Below are positions 44,969 through 56,854 of a stretch of DNA of 64,000 nucleotides, in pieces. Numbering within the stretch: position 1 is the first letter of the stretch; every line of letters begins with the position of its first letter. The stretch lies in contig NC_085140.1 of the NCBI RefSeq assembly GCF_024139115.2, positions 339,884,966 through 339,948,965 on the forward strand, in the 5' to 3' direction. This stretch comes from Armigeres subalbatus. Lineage: Eukaryota; Arthropoda; Insecta; Diptera; Culicidae. The position numbers were made by a program, and so were the translations under genes. Below the pieces are notes generated by a model, which saw only the letters and a program-made list of their open reading frames with translations, was not told the DNA's origin and ran no database searches.

Positions 44969-46576
44969 TATAACTCCTTTATAACGTTCCCTGTTCCAAA
45001 CGTGGGTAGGAAACTCCCAGGGTCATTTTATGCGAAATTGAATTTGAATGAACTAAAAGGGTGTTCATTTACTAGGGTAGGAACTGAACAGCTATCACAA
45101 TCTAACGTTTTCGAGCTTTTGGAAGACGTCAAGAAGCGAGGGGTGCGAAACTATCTCTTAACGAAGTTTGCATCGAATTAAGGACGGTATTTAGCAAACT
45201 GTGTTCCTTTTAAGAAATTCTAATTTCTATCTCCAAAGATAACTAGGCTTTTCTGGGGTAATACAACATGCTGACCAACATTATTTATTTGAATTAATGT
45301 TACCTAGTTTTGTTATACTTCCGTGATCACGAATTTTCCTATCATAACTTCTGATACACAATTTGGCTTATTACTAATAAAAATAACCAGCGCGACTTAC
45401 GGTTTTTTTTCCGGATTACTGTGGGTCGTGGACTGACTTATGGAGCTGCTGGGGAACCACTGAATGGTATTGGCGATCGTCGATATCGCCCGCCCTACTG
45501 GCGTGTCAGATCGTGACAGGTCGAAGTAATGGGTTGTTCCTTTGATTATTGATGAGGAACCTCTGGCTCGGCTTGCCGCCCGGAAAGTCGAATGGATGGA
45601 AAGCTGATTCGATTATCCGTTTCGCCAGGTGGGAATTCTCGGGATTTCTTTAGTGGTCCGGAATAAGATAGCGTCTTCCTCAATGGCGTCGAATACTATG
45701 TTAGGTATAGCGTTAGACTCTCCCTTGTAATGTTGAAGACCCCTCTTCTGCATTTGCCTCCAATTGAGAACAAGCAGGGTAGATTTCTGGCTTAGGAATC
45801 TGAGAAAATGGGAAGGTCCAGTCGGGAAGATTTGTCCACGTGGGCCGCCTGGTCTGTGGATTTGGGCCTAAATAAACGGAAAAAGGCCGTGTTTGGCCTA
45901 TTCAGGTCGGTATTAGTAACCTGACAAAGTACCATTCGAAGGTTTTTTCAAGCATCCTGGTAAATTACCTTTTTCCGCTGGGTTTTATTGCACACCGTTC
46001 TCTCAGAAGGCAAATTGTTTCCGTCAGTCACACAGTACCCTATATGTCATACTAACTTTTAGGTTATGTTTTTAGCTTTTACAATTAACATTTAGTTTAC
46101 CTTTATTTTTAATTTCACTACTAACAACTAGTTTTATTTTTAACAATCGTAATACTTTTAAGGACCAATAATCTAAAAGATTTAGAAAAGAAAATTACTA
46201 AAAAAGCACACTTATTTTTCAACTTCCACTACCTCGAATTATAACACGCGCCGCGCACTTCTAACTTCTTCGAAGTCTTGAGCCAGAAAGAAGGAATTAG
46301 TTTGGTCGAGATAGCAAGAAGTCCCTTTTTCTATAAATCTTTGTCTACATAATTATTTTGACAATCCCTCTATCATCCATATCGAGAATCATATTGCATT
46401 TTATGAACTGAGATTTCTGAATACGGTTCACCTTAAAATGCTTCGAAAATGAACTCGTGACCTCATACATTGATGGCAGCACCTAACCCATTGGACCAGT
46501 GGCGTATAAAGGAGATCACACAAATACCCACATTTGGTGGTGCCAATGCTTAAATATTTGAAACCATCGGTTACAA
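44969..46576 (-). repeat. 5' LTR (right copy)
   Basis: The minus strand begins TGTAACCG at 46576 and ends GGAGTTATA at 44969. It is shorter than the 3' LTR because it lacks the two segments noted there. It should hold the element's promoter. Confidence 0.9.
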
Positions 46577-46580
46577 TTGT

Positions 46581-49419
46581 TGAGAAAAACCAACGCTGAA
46601 ATATGAAATAATTAATTTACAAAAATGTCTTAAACATAACCGAGCACAAAAAATATAGTTGGGAACATTTCTGTTTCCATTAAAAACTTGAAATAAAAAC
46701 TTTTTTTGTGTTCAAAGGTAATTTTGGGAAAATGTAAATTAACTCTATATGATTTTTGTCTTCCCATTTTTAGTGAGATGACAAAATTATTGATGTAATA
46801 AATGCTGATTTATCACAATTTCATTAACGTTTTTAATTAGTCATCATCACGAAGTACTTTCCTGATGGCAATTATACGAAGTCCAACAGTCTATCATTAG
46901 CCAAGCTAAAGTACGAGTAAATCCAATTTTGCCCTCCTTTTCCCCACTATGTATGGAGAAGACCCATGACTGCACTGTGCGGCATGTGATGACATATACG
47001 CGTACTGCTCTGAGAATCCTTCGTCGTCGTATTTAACTCGTTCTCGTTCGTCGTAGATTGGTGACAGTAATGGGAGGACATTGACGTGACACCGAGTCTT
47101 GACTAAGGGAATCCTCGTTGCTCGATTCAGACTCTCAGTCAGTCGGGCTTGATCGTTCCAATATATGGAGGCAGCGGGGGTCATTGCATGGAGCCCCGAC
47201 AGGATGCGGCAGCAGGGGGGTAGTTTGTTTCCGTTTTTCCGATTCTGAAGGCAATAAATCATTTATGGTTCTTTGAGTGGTGGTCTGCTGCACGGTTCCA
47301 ACTGGTATGGACCGGTTAGGTTCAATATTTGTGTTTCCCAAACCCCAATCAAGTGAGTGTGAGATGATTGTTTTCTTTGCATCGTTTAATGTTTCTGGTT
47401 TTCGTTTCTGAAAGCAGGGGACAAAGTGGTTCTATTTTATTTTTATTGGCGCTATGGGAGGTAGAGCGTTATTTCTAATTTACTTTTGTTTATTGAAACA
47501 GTTCTTGGAGCGGTGGAATAAGCTACAGATAAATATCTCTTCAGTAAACGAGCGGTTGTTTACTTTGAGAATCTTGCGTATCAAGAAGCGAATGTAGGGA
47601 ATATAATTGAGAATCATCAGCTGACCGATCCATTCTAGTTGCATCAAATTCACTTTTTGATAATAATTGGCAGATAATATTTGGTGAAGAGGAATACATA
47701 TTCACTAGCTTCGTATCTAGCAAACATGTTTCAAAACAGTTTTTAAACCGAAATTGACTGAACCTCGGCTAGTACGGAAAAATTTAATGTGTGGATGTAA
47801 ATGCTTTTTATGAAGGAATAAGGCATCTCTTAATCATGTCGAACTAAAAAACCATTTCACATTTTTGTTTAAATTCTGTAAAAACACGTCTACCTTAGGG
47901 TAGCTTATGTCGGTTAGAATAAATTACATTTCTTTTAGTGTAGTTTCTTTTTTATCTTTATTATGGAGACTTTCAGCCCTAGGCTGGCTCGTCTCCGAGT
48001 GTTAGTTTCTGGTAAATCCGTTCGATAAAAAAACAAGTGAAAATCAGCTCAAATAATCCCCAGATACAAACATGTAAGGTTGAAAACCTATCTATCGCAA
48101 CCAAAGATTGATTTTTTTTATTTAATTACTCGTGAAATCTTATCCTTGCAAATACCTGCTGATCTATGTGTTCACTTGAAAGAACGGACGCAGTCGAACC
48201 GGAATGCAAAGAGGGAAAATTTAATTTTAATTAGCATCCTAAAAGTCTACCCACGTAGCACTCGTCACCGGGAGCATCGACACAGCGCATTGGCCGTGGT
48301 GGAAGGTGATCCCGCACCATGGCTGACCGCCTCTCCGTCAGTACGGATCACTGAGGACGATCCGGGCAGCCAGCATTAATTTATCTTTCGCTGCCTTCTC
48401 TAATTGACGGAGATCTGATTTCATCTCCTCCTCATTCCGCACTATAATTATTCATCGGTTTTGCTGCTCTAGTGCAGGTTCTCAATCTCGAAGATAAAAT
48501 CTTATTTTAGTTCATTTTAGCATTTTTTTTTAAATTTATCTACTTTTATATGCAGATAATATATATTTATTTGTTAATGTGATATCTCTTCATCTTTCTG
48601 GTTTTAAGGACAGTCCTCACGAGGGATACGGTCCGCGAAAATCAAATCCGCGTTAATCCCAAAAACCGCGTAAAACTCGATTTTTCACGGTTTTCACGTG
48701 TTTTTCGATCTTTTCAAAAAACTAAAAAAACGCGTAAATTACAAAAAACCGTGTAAGAACCGACCTAATTGTAAATCGTTTTTTTGCGATTTTCACGCGT
48801 AACTAACGATTTGTCGACCATATTTAAAATGTGGAACAAACTCTATATGCCATGAACCTTGCCATGAACAATAGGATGTGTTCTTAGCATAATTTCTTGG
48901 TCATTAAAACCTTAAGATCTACATGCGTAACCAAAGATCTATCAACCAGTTTCAAATATGGTGCATGCTCCTTATGGTACATAAAACATAATACGTATAC
49001 AGCATAACTTCTTAGCTATACAAAACAAGCTCAGATCTATACGCGTAACCAAAAGATTTGTTTTAACCCTTTTGTTAATGACAAAAAACACCTTTTTACG
49101 ATACCGACTGGGTACCCACGGACTTGAAATCATCATAACATTGTCAGTTTTCCACTGATTTGAATGACTGCTACGGATTCAGTAACTTGTTCTCTATTCC
49201 AGCAGCTCACAACTTTTTTCTTTAGAGGTACGCTGTAATTCAAAATTAGCGTAACCCTCAAGATATATGCAAAACGGACCTGAAATTGCGGATGCACTTG
49301 CTGAGCACTTCCATCAATGGCTCTCCAAAAAGTTGTATGAAATGTTCATTATTCCGTGAAACTTTCCCATTCAAATACGTTTACACATGAAGCATCATAC
49401 AAGACGTTGAGAACTTTTT
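46581..49419. other. Mostly unassigned stretch
   Basis: No supported exon. Near 48600-49000 are repeated ACGCGTAA- and CCGCG-containing words (CCGCGTAAAACTC, ACGCGTAAATTAC, ACGCGTAACC), a weak unclassified repeat. The frame at 48080-48379 is moderately GC-rich at its 3' end but has no motif. Confidence 0.35.
47938..48003 (-). repeat. LINE/SINE-like 3' end fragment with hairpin
   Basis: The minus strand reads GGAGACGAGCCAGCC...GGGCTGAAAGTCTCC followed by ATAATAAAGATAAA. This is a nested hairpin (GGAGAC/GTCTCC and CAGCC/GGCTG) then an AATAAA-containing A-rich tail. The style is of a retroposon 3' terminus; no body is present. Confidence 0.4.
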
Positions 49420-49515
49420 GAGTCTTAAAAGAAGGCTTCCGAGCATGTCAAAAAGAACCTTCTTGGCCCCTTGGTTGCAAGCCTCTTGAAAAAATAATTC
49501 CGAAACTTTTGAAAA

Positions 49516-52500
49516 AAGAGGCTTCCGAGCCGATCTTGAAAGGAGGCTTCCGAGCCGATCTTGAAAGGAGGCTTCCGAGCCGATCTTGAAAGGAGGCTTC
49601 CGAGCCGATCTTGAAAGGAGGCTTCCGAGCCGATCTTGAAAGGAGGCTTCCGAGCCGATCTTGAAAGGAGGCTTCCGAGCCTCTTGAAAGAAGGCTTCCG
49701 AGCCTCTTGAAAGGAGGCTTCCAAGCCTCTTGAAAGGAGGCTTCCGAGCCTCTTGAAAGGAGGCTTCCGAGCCTCTTGAAAGGAGGCTTCCGAGCCTCTT
49801 GAAAGGAGGCTTCCGAGCCTCTTGAAAGGAGGCTTCCGAGCCTCTTGAAAGGAGGCTTCCGAGCCTCTTGAAAGGAGGCTTCCGAGCCTCTTGAAAGGAG
49901 GCTTCCTAGCCTCTTGAAAGGAGGCTTCCTAGCCTCTTGAAAGGAGGCTTCCTAGCCTCTTGAAAGGAGGCTTCCGAGCCTCTTGAAAGGAGGCTTCCGA
50001 GCCTCTTGAAAGGAGGCTTCCGAGCCTCTTGAAAGGAGGCTTCCAGCATCTTAAAGGAGGCTTCCGAGCCTCTTGAAGGAGGCTTCCAGCCTCTTGAAAG
50101 AAGGCTTCTGAGCCTCTTGAAAGAAGGCTTCCGAGGCCTCTTGAAAGGACGCTTCCCGGCCTCTTGAAAGGAGGCTCTCGAGCCTCTTGAAAGGAGGCTT
50201 CCGAGCCTCTTGAAAGGAGGCTTCCAGGCCTCTTGAAAGGAGGCTTCCAGCCTCTTGAAAGGAGGCTTCTGAGCCTCTTGAAAGGAGGCTTCTGAGCCTC
50301 TTGAAAGGAGGCTTCCAGGCCTCTTGAAAGGAGGCTTCCGGGCCTCTTGAAAGGAGGCTTCCTGAGCCTCTTGAAAGGAGGCTCTGAGCCTCTTGAAAGG
50401 AGGCTTCCGAGCCTCTTGAAAGGAGGCTTCTGAGCCTCTTGAAAGGAGGCTTCCGAGCCTCTTGAAAGGAGGCTTCCAGGCCTCTTGAAAGGAGGCTTCC
50501 GAGCCTCTTGAAAGGAGGCTTCTGAGCCTCTTGAAAGGAGGCTTCCTGAGCCTCTTGAAAGGAGGCTTCTGAGCCTCTTGAAAGGAGGCTTCCAGCCTCT
50601 TGAAAGGAGGCTTCCTGAGCCTCTTGAAAGGAGGCTTCCGAGCCTCTTGAAAGGAGGCTTCCAGGCCTCTTGAAAGGAGGCTTCTGAGCCTCTTGAAAGG
50701 AGGCTTCCGGGCCTCTTGAAAGGAGGCTTCTGAGCTCTTGAAAGGAGGCTTCCTGAGCCTCTTGAAAGGAGGCTTCTGAGCCTCTTGAAAGGAGGCTTCC
50801 AGGCCTCTTGAAAGGAGGCTTGAGCCTCTTGAAAGGAGGCTTCCAGGCCTCTTGAAAGGAGGCTTCGAGCCTCTTGAAGGAGGCTTCCAGGCCTCTTGAC
50901 AGGAGGCTTCTGAGCCTCTTGAAGGAGGCTTCCGAGCCTCTTGAAAGGAGGCTTCCTGAGCCTCTTGAAAGGAGGCTTCCAGCCTCTTGAAAGGAGGCTT
51001 CTGAGCCTCTTGAAAGGAGGCTTCTGAGCCTCTTGAAAGGAGGCTTCCAGCCTCTTGAAAGGAGGCTCTGAGCCTCTTGAAAGGAGGCTTCCAGGCCTCT
51101 TGAAAGAAGGCTTCCAGAGCCTCTTGAAGGAGGCTTCCTGAGCCTCTTGAAAGGAGGCTTCTGAGCCTCTTGAAAGGAGGCTCTGAGCCTCTTGAAAGGA
51201 GGCTTCTGAGCCTCTTGAAAGGAGGCTCTGAGCCTCTTGAAAGGAGGCTTCCTGAGCCTCTTGAAAGGAGGCTTCCAGCCTCTTGAAAGGAGGCTTCCTG
51301 AGCCTCTTGAAAGGAGGCTTCCGAGCCTCTTGAAAGGAGGCTCTGAGCCTCTTGAAAGGAGGCTTCCTGAGCCTCTTGAAAGGAGGCTCTGAGCCTCTTG
51401 AAAGGAGGCTTCCGAGCCTCTTGAAAGGAGGCTTCCGAGCCTCTTGAAAGGAGGCTTCCGAGCCTCTTGACAGGAGGCTTCCGAGCCTCTTGACAGGAGG
51501 CTTCCGAGCCTCTTGACAGCAGGCGTGCGAGGCTTTTGAGACGGGGCTTCCGAGGCGTGTGCCAGGAGGCTTCCGAGCCTCTTGACAGGAGGCTTCCGAG
51601 CCTCTTGACAGGAGGCTTCCGAGCCTCTTGACAGGAGGCTTCCAGGCCCCTTGAAGGAGGCTTCCAGGCCTCTTGACAGGAGGCTTCTGAGCCTCTTGAC
51701 AGGAGGCTTCGAGCCTCTTGACAGGAGGCTTCCGAGCCTCTTGACAGGAGGCTTCTGAGCCTCTTGACAGGAGGCTTCTGAGCCTCTTGACAGGAGGCTT
51801 GAGCCTCTTGACAGGAGGCTTCTGAGCCTCTTGACAGGAGGCTTCCCAGCCTCTTGACAGGAGGCTTCTGAGCCTCTTGAAAGGAGGCTTCTGAGCCTCT
51901 TGAAAGGAGGCTTCTGAGCTTCTTGACAGGAGGCTTCTGAGCCTCTTGACAGGAGGCTTCTGAGCCTCTTGACAGGAGGCTTCTGAGCCTCTTGACAGGA
52001 GGCTTCTGAGCCTCTTGAAAAGAGGCTTCTGTGCCTCTTGAAAGGATGCTTCTGAGCCTCTTGAAAGAGGCTTCCGAGTTCTTGAAAGAGGCTTCCGAGC
52101 CTCTTGAAAGGAGGCTTCTGAGCCTCTTGAAAGGAGGCTTCTGAGCCTCATGAAAGGAGGCTTCCTGAGCCTCTTGAAAGGAGGTTTCCAGGCCTCTTGA
52201 AAGGAGGCTTTCGAGCCTCTAGAAATTAGGCTTCCGAGACACTTGAAAGGAGGCTTCCGCTTGAGAGGAGGCTTCCGAGCCTCTTGAAAGGAGGCTTCCG
52301 AGCCTCTTGAAAGAAGGCTTCCGAGCCTCTTGAAAGGAGGCTTCAGAGCCTCTTGAAAGGAGGCTTCAGAGCCTCTTGAAAGGAGGCTTCAGAGCCTCTT
52401 GAAAGGAGGCTTCAGAGCCTCTTGAAAGGAGGCTTCAGAGCCTCTTGAAAGGAGGCTTCAGAGCCTCTTGAAAGGAGGCTTCAGAGCCTCTTGAAAGGAG

Positions 52501-52520
52501 GCTTCCGAGCCTCTTGAAAG
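49516..52520. repeat. 3-kb satellite of ~23-bp hairpin units
   Basis: The unit contains GAGGCTTCCGAGCCTC (6-bp stem, 4-base loop) plus an A-rich linker. Consecutive zones carry different variants. 49516-49680 has 25-bp units with GCCGATCTTG. 49681-50040 has the canonical 23-bp unit. 50041-51460 has mixed 20-24-bp units. 51460-52015 is dominated by linkers with GACAGG. 52325-52500 has units with TTCAGAGCC. The 740-codon minus-strand frame (49929-52151) is repeat-derived and not a gene. Confidence 0.97.
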
Positions 52521-52565
52521 GCACTCCCGGCACGTTTTCTGGAACGTTCTGGAAAACGTGACTGG

Positions 52566-52624
52566 TGTTCCCGAATCCGTGAATTAAATCACGGTGTATT
52601 TTTGCTGGTTCACGAATTCGGGAA
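52566..52624. repeat. 17-bp inverted repeat beside the satellite
   Basis: GTTCCCGAATCCGTGAA and the inverted GTTCCCGAATTCGTGAA face each other, with a smaller hairpin (CCGTGA/TCACGG) inside. Confidence 0.7.
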
Positions 52625-52734
52625 CGCTTTTTTTGCGTGTATGATCGCTGTCATATTGTACTGTCTAAAACCAATACTCTTGAGGCGGCATCCGTTTACC
52701 AAGAAGAATCTTTGCCAAAAATACCAATTTCTCA

Positions 52735-53960
52735 AACCCATAAAAACTTATAAGAAGGGATTATCCGAAGAAACTTCGGAGAACTTCTGGGTGAAATATT
52801 CGGAGAAATTCCTGAGGAGCTTCCGGTAAAATTGTCAAAGGAATCTCAGTGGGAACTTAAAAAGGAATTTCTGAAAGAATTCCTTTAAAAATTTCCGGCA
52901 ATTTTTTTTTAGATTTTGGATGTTTTTCAAGAGGATTTTTTGGGGTATTATCCGGAGAAGCTATATTGAAGAACTCCTGAGGGAATTAGCGGAAAATTTC
53001 TTAGGTAACTTAAGAAAGAAGCCATAATTGGTGAAATTATTCTTGGGGGAAATTAAAGAGGATTTGTTGAGTATCTCCCGTGAGAACTGCTTGCGAAATT
53101 TCCGGAGAAGCATCTTGAAGGGGATTTTCTGGTGTAATTTTCGGAGTAATACCTGAAAGAATTTTTGCAGGATTTTCCGCGGGAATTTGAAGAAGCATTT
53201 TCGGAGATTTTCAAAATAGATTTCTGTGGGAATTTCTGGATAAACTTCTTGAGGAATTTTCGGTAGAATTCCTTAAGGAATTCCCGGAGGAACTTTTGGG
53301 GGAATTATCGACAGCACTCCCGAGGATTTCCAAAGAATTTCTAGATGGGAGTTTTCTTCGAAATTTCTGTAAAAAATACTGGAGGAATCTTAAGGGATTT
53401 ACTCTTTTTCTTGGAAGAATTTCTTGTGGAATTTCTAGAAGAATGTTTGGAGGAATTCGGGAGAAATTCCTGGCAGAATTCCTGGGGGAGTTTTTGGAGA
53501 AATATCTGGGGAAATTTCCGGAGAATTCTTGAAAAAAAAAACATTTTTGTTGAAATTCTTGGGTCGATTTATAGGAGGAGTTTCCGGCATGATTTCCAAA
53601 GAATGTCAGGAAAAATATCCAGAGTAGTTTTTTGGGGAATTTCCGCGAGAGCTTTTGGAGAAAACTCCAAAAGACTTCTTAGGGAAATTCCTTATGCATT
53701 TTCCGAAAGATTTTCCAGAACTAGTTTTGCAAGGATGTCCAAGGGAGCTTCTTGCAATTGGAATCTTCTGGAGGGTTTCCTAATGGAATTTCAATAGTTA
53801 TTCCTGAGGGAGTTTTTTGAAGAAATTCCAAAAACTTCCTCCGAAAACAAGACTAAAAGTTCCTGTCGAAATTCCTCAAGATTTTTTTCTGTAAACTTTC
53901 CCAAAAATTCCTGTTAATATTACGATGAAAATTATTTCAAAGATTTTCCAACAATTCACC
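52735..53960. repeat. Degenerate GGAATTTCC-rich repeat
   Basis: About 1.2 kb of GGAATTTCTGG, GGAGAAATTCC and TTTCCGGAG words in no strict order. It is the largest of three such zones in the window. Frames such as 53345-53797 read through this texture and are not genes. Confidence 0.6.
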
Positions 53961-53984
53961 CAAAAATTCCCACACAAATTGTAC

Positions 53985-54520
53985 CGGATCCGATTTGTAA
54001 ACATGCTCCCGAATACGACCTTTACTTGGATCCCGGGGCACTGCGGAGTGCCTGGCAACACCACGGCTGATTTTCTCGCCAGAGTCGGATATCAAGGCCG
54101 GCGATTTGCGTTAACCGTCCCTGTGGAAGACGTAAAACCTGGATTAGAAAGACAGTGCAAGACAACTGGAAAATATCCTGGAGAGATTCTACTATTGGAT
54201 AGCTGCGGCAAATCAAGATAACCACTTCGGCTTGGACGGACCTAAGCAACTTAAAGGACCAGCAAATCCTCTCTCTGCTCCGAACCGGACACACGCGGCT
54301 TTCACACAACTTCGGCGGGAGCCCCTTCCGGATAATTTGCGACGTTTGCGGGGTTCACAACACTGTGGAACATTACGTATGCCGATGCCCCAAATTCCAG
54401 GTGCCGAGGGATACTTATGCCAAACCTGCCAGTATCACGGACGTGGTTTCGAATTATCCAGCCAGCATCACTGCATTCATTCATTTCCTCAAAGATGGGG
54501 GCTTAATCAGGAACATCTAA
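53985..54520 (+). pseudogene. LINE ORF2 3' remnant: RNase H and C-terminal zinc motif
   Basis: The first frame reads TFTWIPGHCGVPGNTTADFL, the RNase H C-terminal motif found in I-, LOA- and R1-type LINEs, then LTVPVEDVK. After at least one frameshift and a stop (54140-54200), a second frame reads WTDLSNLKDQQILSLLRTGH. It goes on to CDVCGVHNTVEHYVCRC, the usual C-terminal Cys-His motif, and ends at TAA 54520. No RT precedes it. It follows degenerate repeat DNA, so the copy is 5'-truncated. Confidence 0.75.
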
Positions 54521-54735
54521 TCCAAACGGCTCCATGGGCATCCCAAGGGTAATCTCAATATCTCTAACCCAAGGTTGTAAGTCCCCATCCACCCTGTGAC
54601 CGGGCAACTCGGGAACCTCAACCCGGGCTCTTAAACCCCTTCTCAAGTTCAACCTTGATTTCAATAAGGTTAGCTGGGAGGACCTCCCACATCCCCCATT
54701 CCAACATCTTCACCTAACCTTCTCCGTCCATCTCC
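54521..54735 (+). other. Probable 3' UTR of the LINE remnant
   Basis: C-rich, non-coding sequence directly after the LINE stop, with CACCCTGTGACCGGGCAAC and similar. There is no clear tail. From 54736 to 55202 nothing is recognised. Confidence 0.4.
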
Positions 54736-55215
54736 TGGTCGTTTCTTGCAGCACTTCAAGTTTGAAAATGCTGTCATCGAAAACTGCAATGAATTTCTCC
54801 AGCTGAATAACAGCGTTCTGACTTTACTTTGCGTTCGTCGGATACCAGACTGATTTGACTAGACAGCTGTCGGGTAATCCTGCGGTCAATTTAACACAAG
54901 TTTTCTGAAGAATCTCCGTTCTAAGCTTACCATTCAACCAGAGGGAATTAGGGGCCAGATTGGCGACTTCTGGGGTATGGTCCTCGCCTTGAGCCTATTT
55001 TAGCATCTCCGGAGAGCAGCCCATTGAACGACAACAGGTCCGGCTTCAATACCACCAATGCACAGTGGTTCCCCATAGGTCATAAATCCAAAAACATGAC
55101 TTTATCGAAATTCAACAAGTTATCCCTAAACAGCTACGTTACAGTATACTATATAAGATTCAATCGTCATTTTTGAAGAATTTGAGCTAATATGATCTGT
55201 ATAAGGCTTCGATTT

Positions 55216-55510
55216 GGGGCCCTCCTTAGCCGTGCGGTAAGACGCGCGGCTACAAAGCAAGACCATGCTGAGGGTGGCTGGGTTCGATTCCGGTGCCGGT
55301 CTAGGCAATTTTCGGATTGGAAATTGTCTCGACTTCCCTGGGCATAAAAGTATCATCGTGTTAGCCTCATGATATACAAATGCAAAATGGTAACCTGGCT
55401 TAGAAACCTCGCAGTTAATAACTTTGGAAGTGCTTAATGAACACTAAGCTGCGAGGCGGCTCTGTCCCAGTGTGGGATGTAATGCCAATAAGAAGAAGAA
55501 GAAGAAGAAG
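55216..55510 (+). mobile_element. Feilai-like SINE, full length, perfect target duplication
   Basis: The best-preserved copy. The GGGGCCCTCCTTAGCCGTGC head holds the A box, GGGTTCGATTCC is the B box, and the standard body runs to (GAA)n. It is flanked by AAGGCTTCGATTT at 55203-55215 and 55511-55523, a perfect 13-bp target duplication. The perfect duplication implies the youngest insertion of the five. The minus-strand frame at 55126-55356 crosses it and is not a gene. Confidence 0.95.
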
Positions 55511-55574
55511 AAGGCTTCGATTTGAAGATAATCCAGTTAAATAAACTATACGTGATGTTGGCATACCTCATGAA

Positions 55575-56775
55575 ACTTATGTTTTACCTCGAAATCCCCT
55601 ACAGAAACATCCTGTGAGTAAATATTTACACTGTAATCTGTCATCTACATGCTATTTCAGCTGGGACCGTCCGCAACCAAGCAAATGGTCAACGAAAAAC
55701 TCTACTGTTTTTGATGAACGGATTCACAATTTTCTCATGAATTTAATTATTTTCATCCACCAATAAAATATGTTTCCCTTCAGATCCCTCCAGAAACATT
55801 TCCTGAGTAAATATTTACACTATTCTCTATCATCTAAAGGTTATTTCAGCTGCGACCATCTGCGACCAAGCAAATGGTAAACAAATAACCTGTTTATGTT
55901 TCTTCGACGGAAAAACAATTTTTTCTAAATTTTTTTATCTTCATCCTCCAAGAAAGTATGTTTCCTTCAAATCCTCCAGAAACATCCTCCAAGTGAATAT
56001 TTACACTCTAATCCGTCATCTAAAGCCTATTTCAACTGCGACCGTTTGCGACCAAGCAAACGGTAAACAAATAACTTTACTATGTTTCTTCGACGGAAAC
56101 ACAATTTTCTTCTAAATTTTGTTATCTTCATCCTTTACGAAAATATGTTTCCTCTTGAAATTCCCTCCAGAAACATCCTGTGAGTAAATATTTACACTCT
56201 AATTTGTCGTCTGAAAGCTATTTCAGCTGCGACCAACTGCGACCAAGCAAATGGTGAACAAATAGCTTTACTATGTTTCTTTGACGAGAACACAATTGTA
56301 TTTTGTTATCTTATTCATCCACTAAAAAAGTATGTTTCCCCTTCAAATTCCCTCCAGAAACATCCTCTGAGTAAATATTTACACTCCTATCTTTCATCTA
56401 AAGGCTATTTCAGCTGCAACCGTCCACGAGAAAGCTAAGTGTAAACAAATAACAAAATTATGTTTGTTTGACAGATATCATATTTTTTTCTCAATTTAAT
56501 CGTGTACCGCTTCAATTTCTTTTTGAATATCCTTTAAGTGTATTCATATTTCTGGCTGCTGCCTAAATGACATTTCAGTTACCACAGTCTGCGACTGAGC
56601 TTGGAAATAAATAATCGATGGTAAAAAAATACCAATATCGATGAACACGAGTATTATGTTTTCTTTATCATGGTCAACTTTATGAGACTGAAAAGCATAT
56701 TCCTCCTCGATTTTCATTCTCAGACATCTCTGAGAAGATATTTAAATTTTAAGCTGTCATTCAAGAGCTATCAGG
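55575..56775 (+). repeat. ~188-bp tandem repeat, five clear and two eroded copies
   Basis: The landmark GAGTAAATATTTACACT recurs near 55616, 55805, 55992, 56182 and 56369, spaced 187-190 bp. Degenerate versions follow near 56537 and 56735. Each unit also holds CTCCAGAAACATCCT, ATTTCAGCTGCGACC and AAGCAAATGGTAAAC. No coding sequence. Confidence 0.92.
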
Positions 56776-56854
56776 GTGCAGATTATGAAATAGTATATCG
56801 TGGTATAATAGTATTATATTTAACTTTAAATTGATATATTAAACCGTTTTACCT

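Larger units (their letters stand above)
37223..46576 (-). mobile_element. Ty3/gypsy LTR retrotransposon, near full length, inactivated
   Basis: A 9.35-kb element on the minus strand with long terminal repeats (37223-38896 and 44969-46576). A 4-bp ATTG target duplication lies at 37219-37222 and 46577-46580. Order on the minus strand: 5' LTR, primer-binding site, gag, protease, RT, RNase H, integrase, polypurine tract, 3' LTR. The order PR-RT-RH-IN and the YLDD motif place it in Ty3/gypsy. The long LTRs recall Osvaldo/Ulysses-type elements (tentative). Frameshifts in gag, RT and integrase leave it without intact proteins. There is no env-like frame between integrase and the 3' LTR. Confidence 0.92.

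Noticed and set aside
48080..48379. A 99-codon frame with GC-rich 3' half
   Set aside because: No recognisable domain, no splice context, and the AT-rich first half is unlike coding sequence.
49929..52151. A 740-codon minus-strand frame rich in SFQEARKP-type repeats
   Set aside because: Generated by the ~23-bp hairpin satellite; indels change frame freely and no flanking exon or start context exists.
49516..52520. Direct repeats with palindromic units, resembling a CRISPR array
   Set aside because: No unique spacers between units; it is a head-to-tail satellite in an insect genome.
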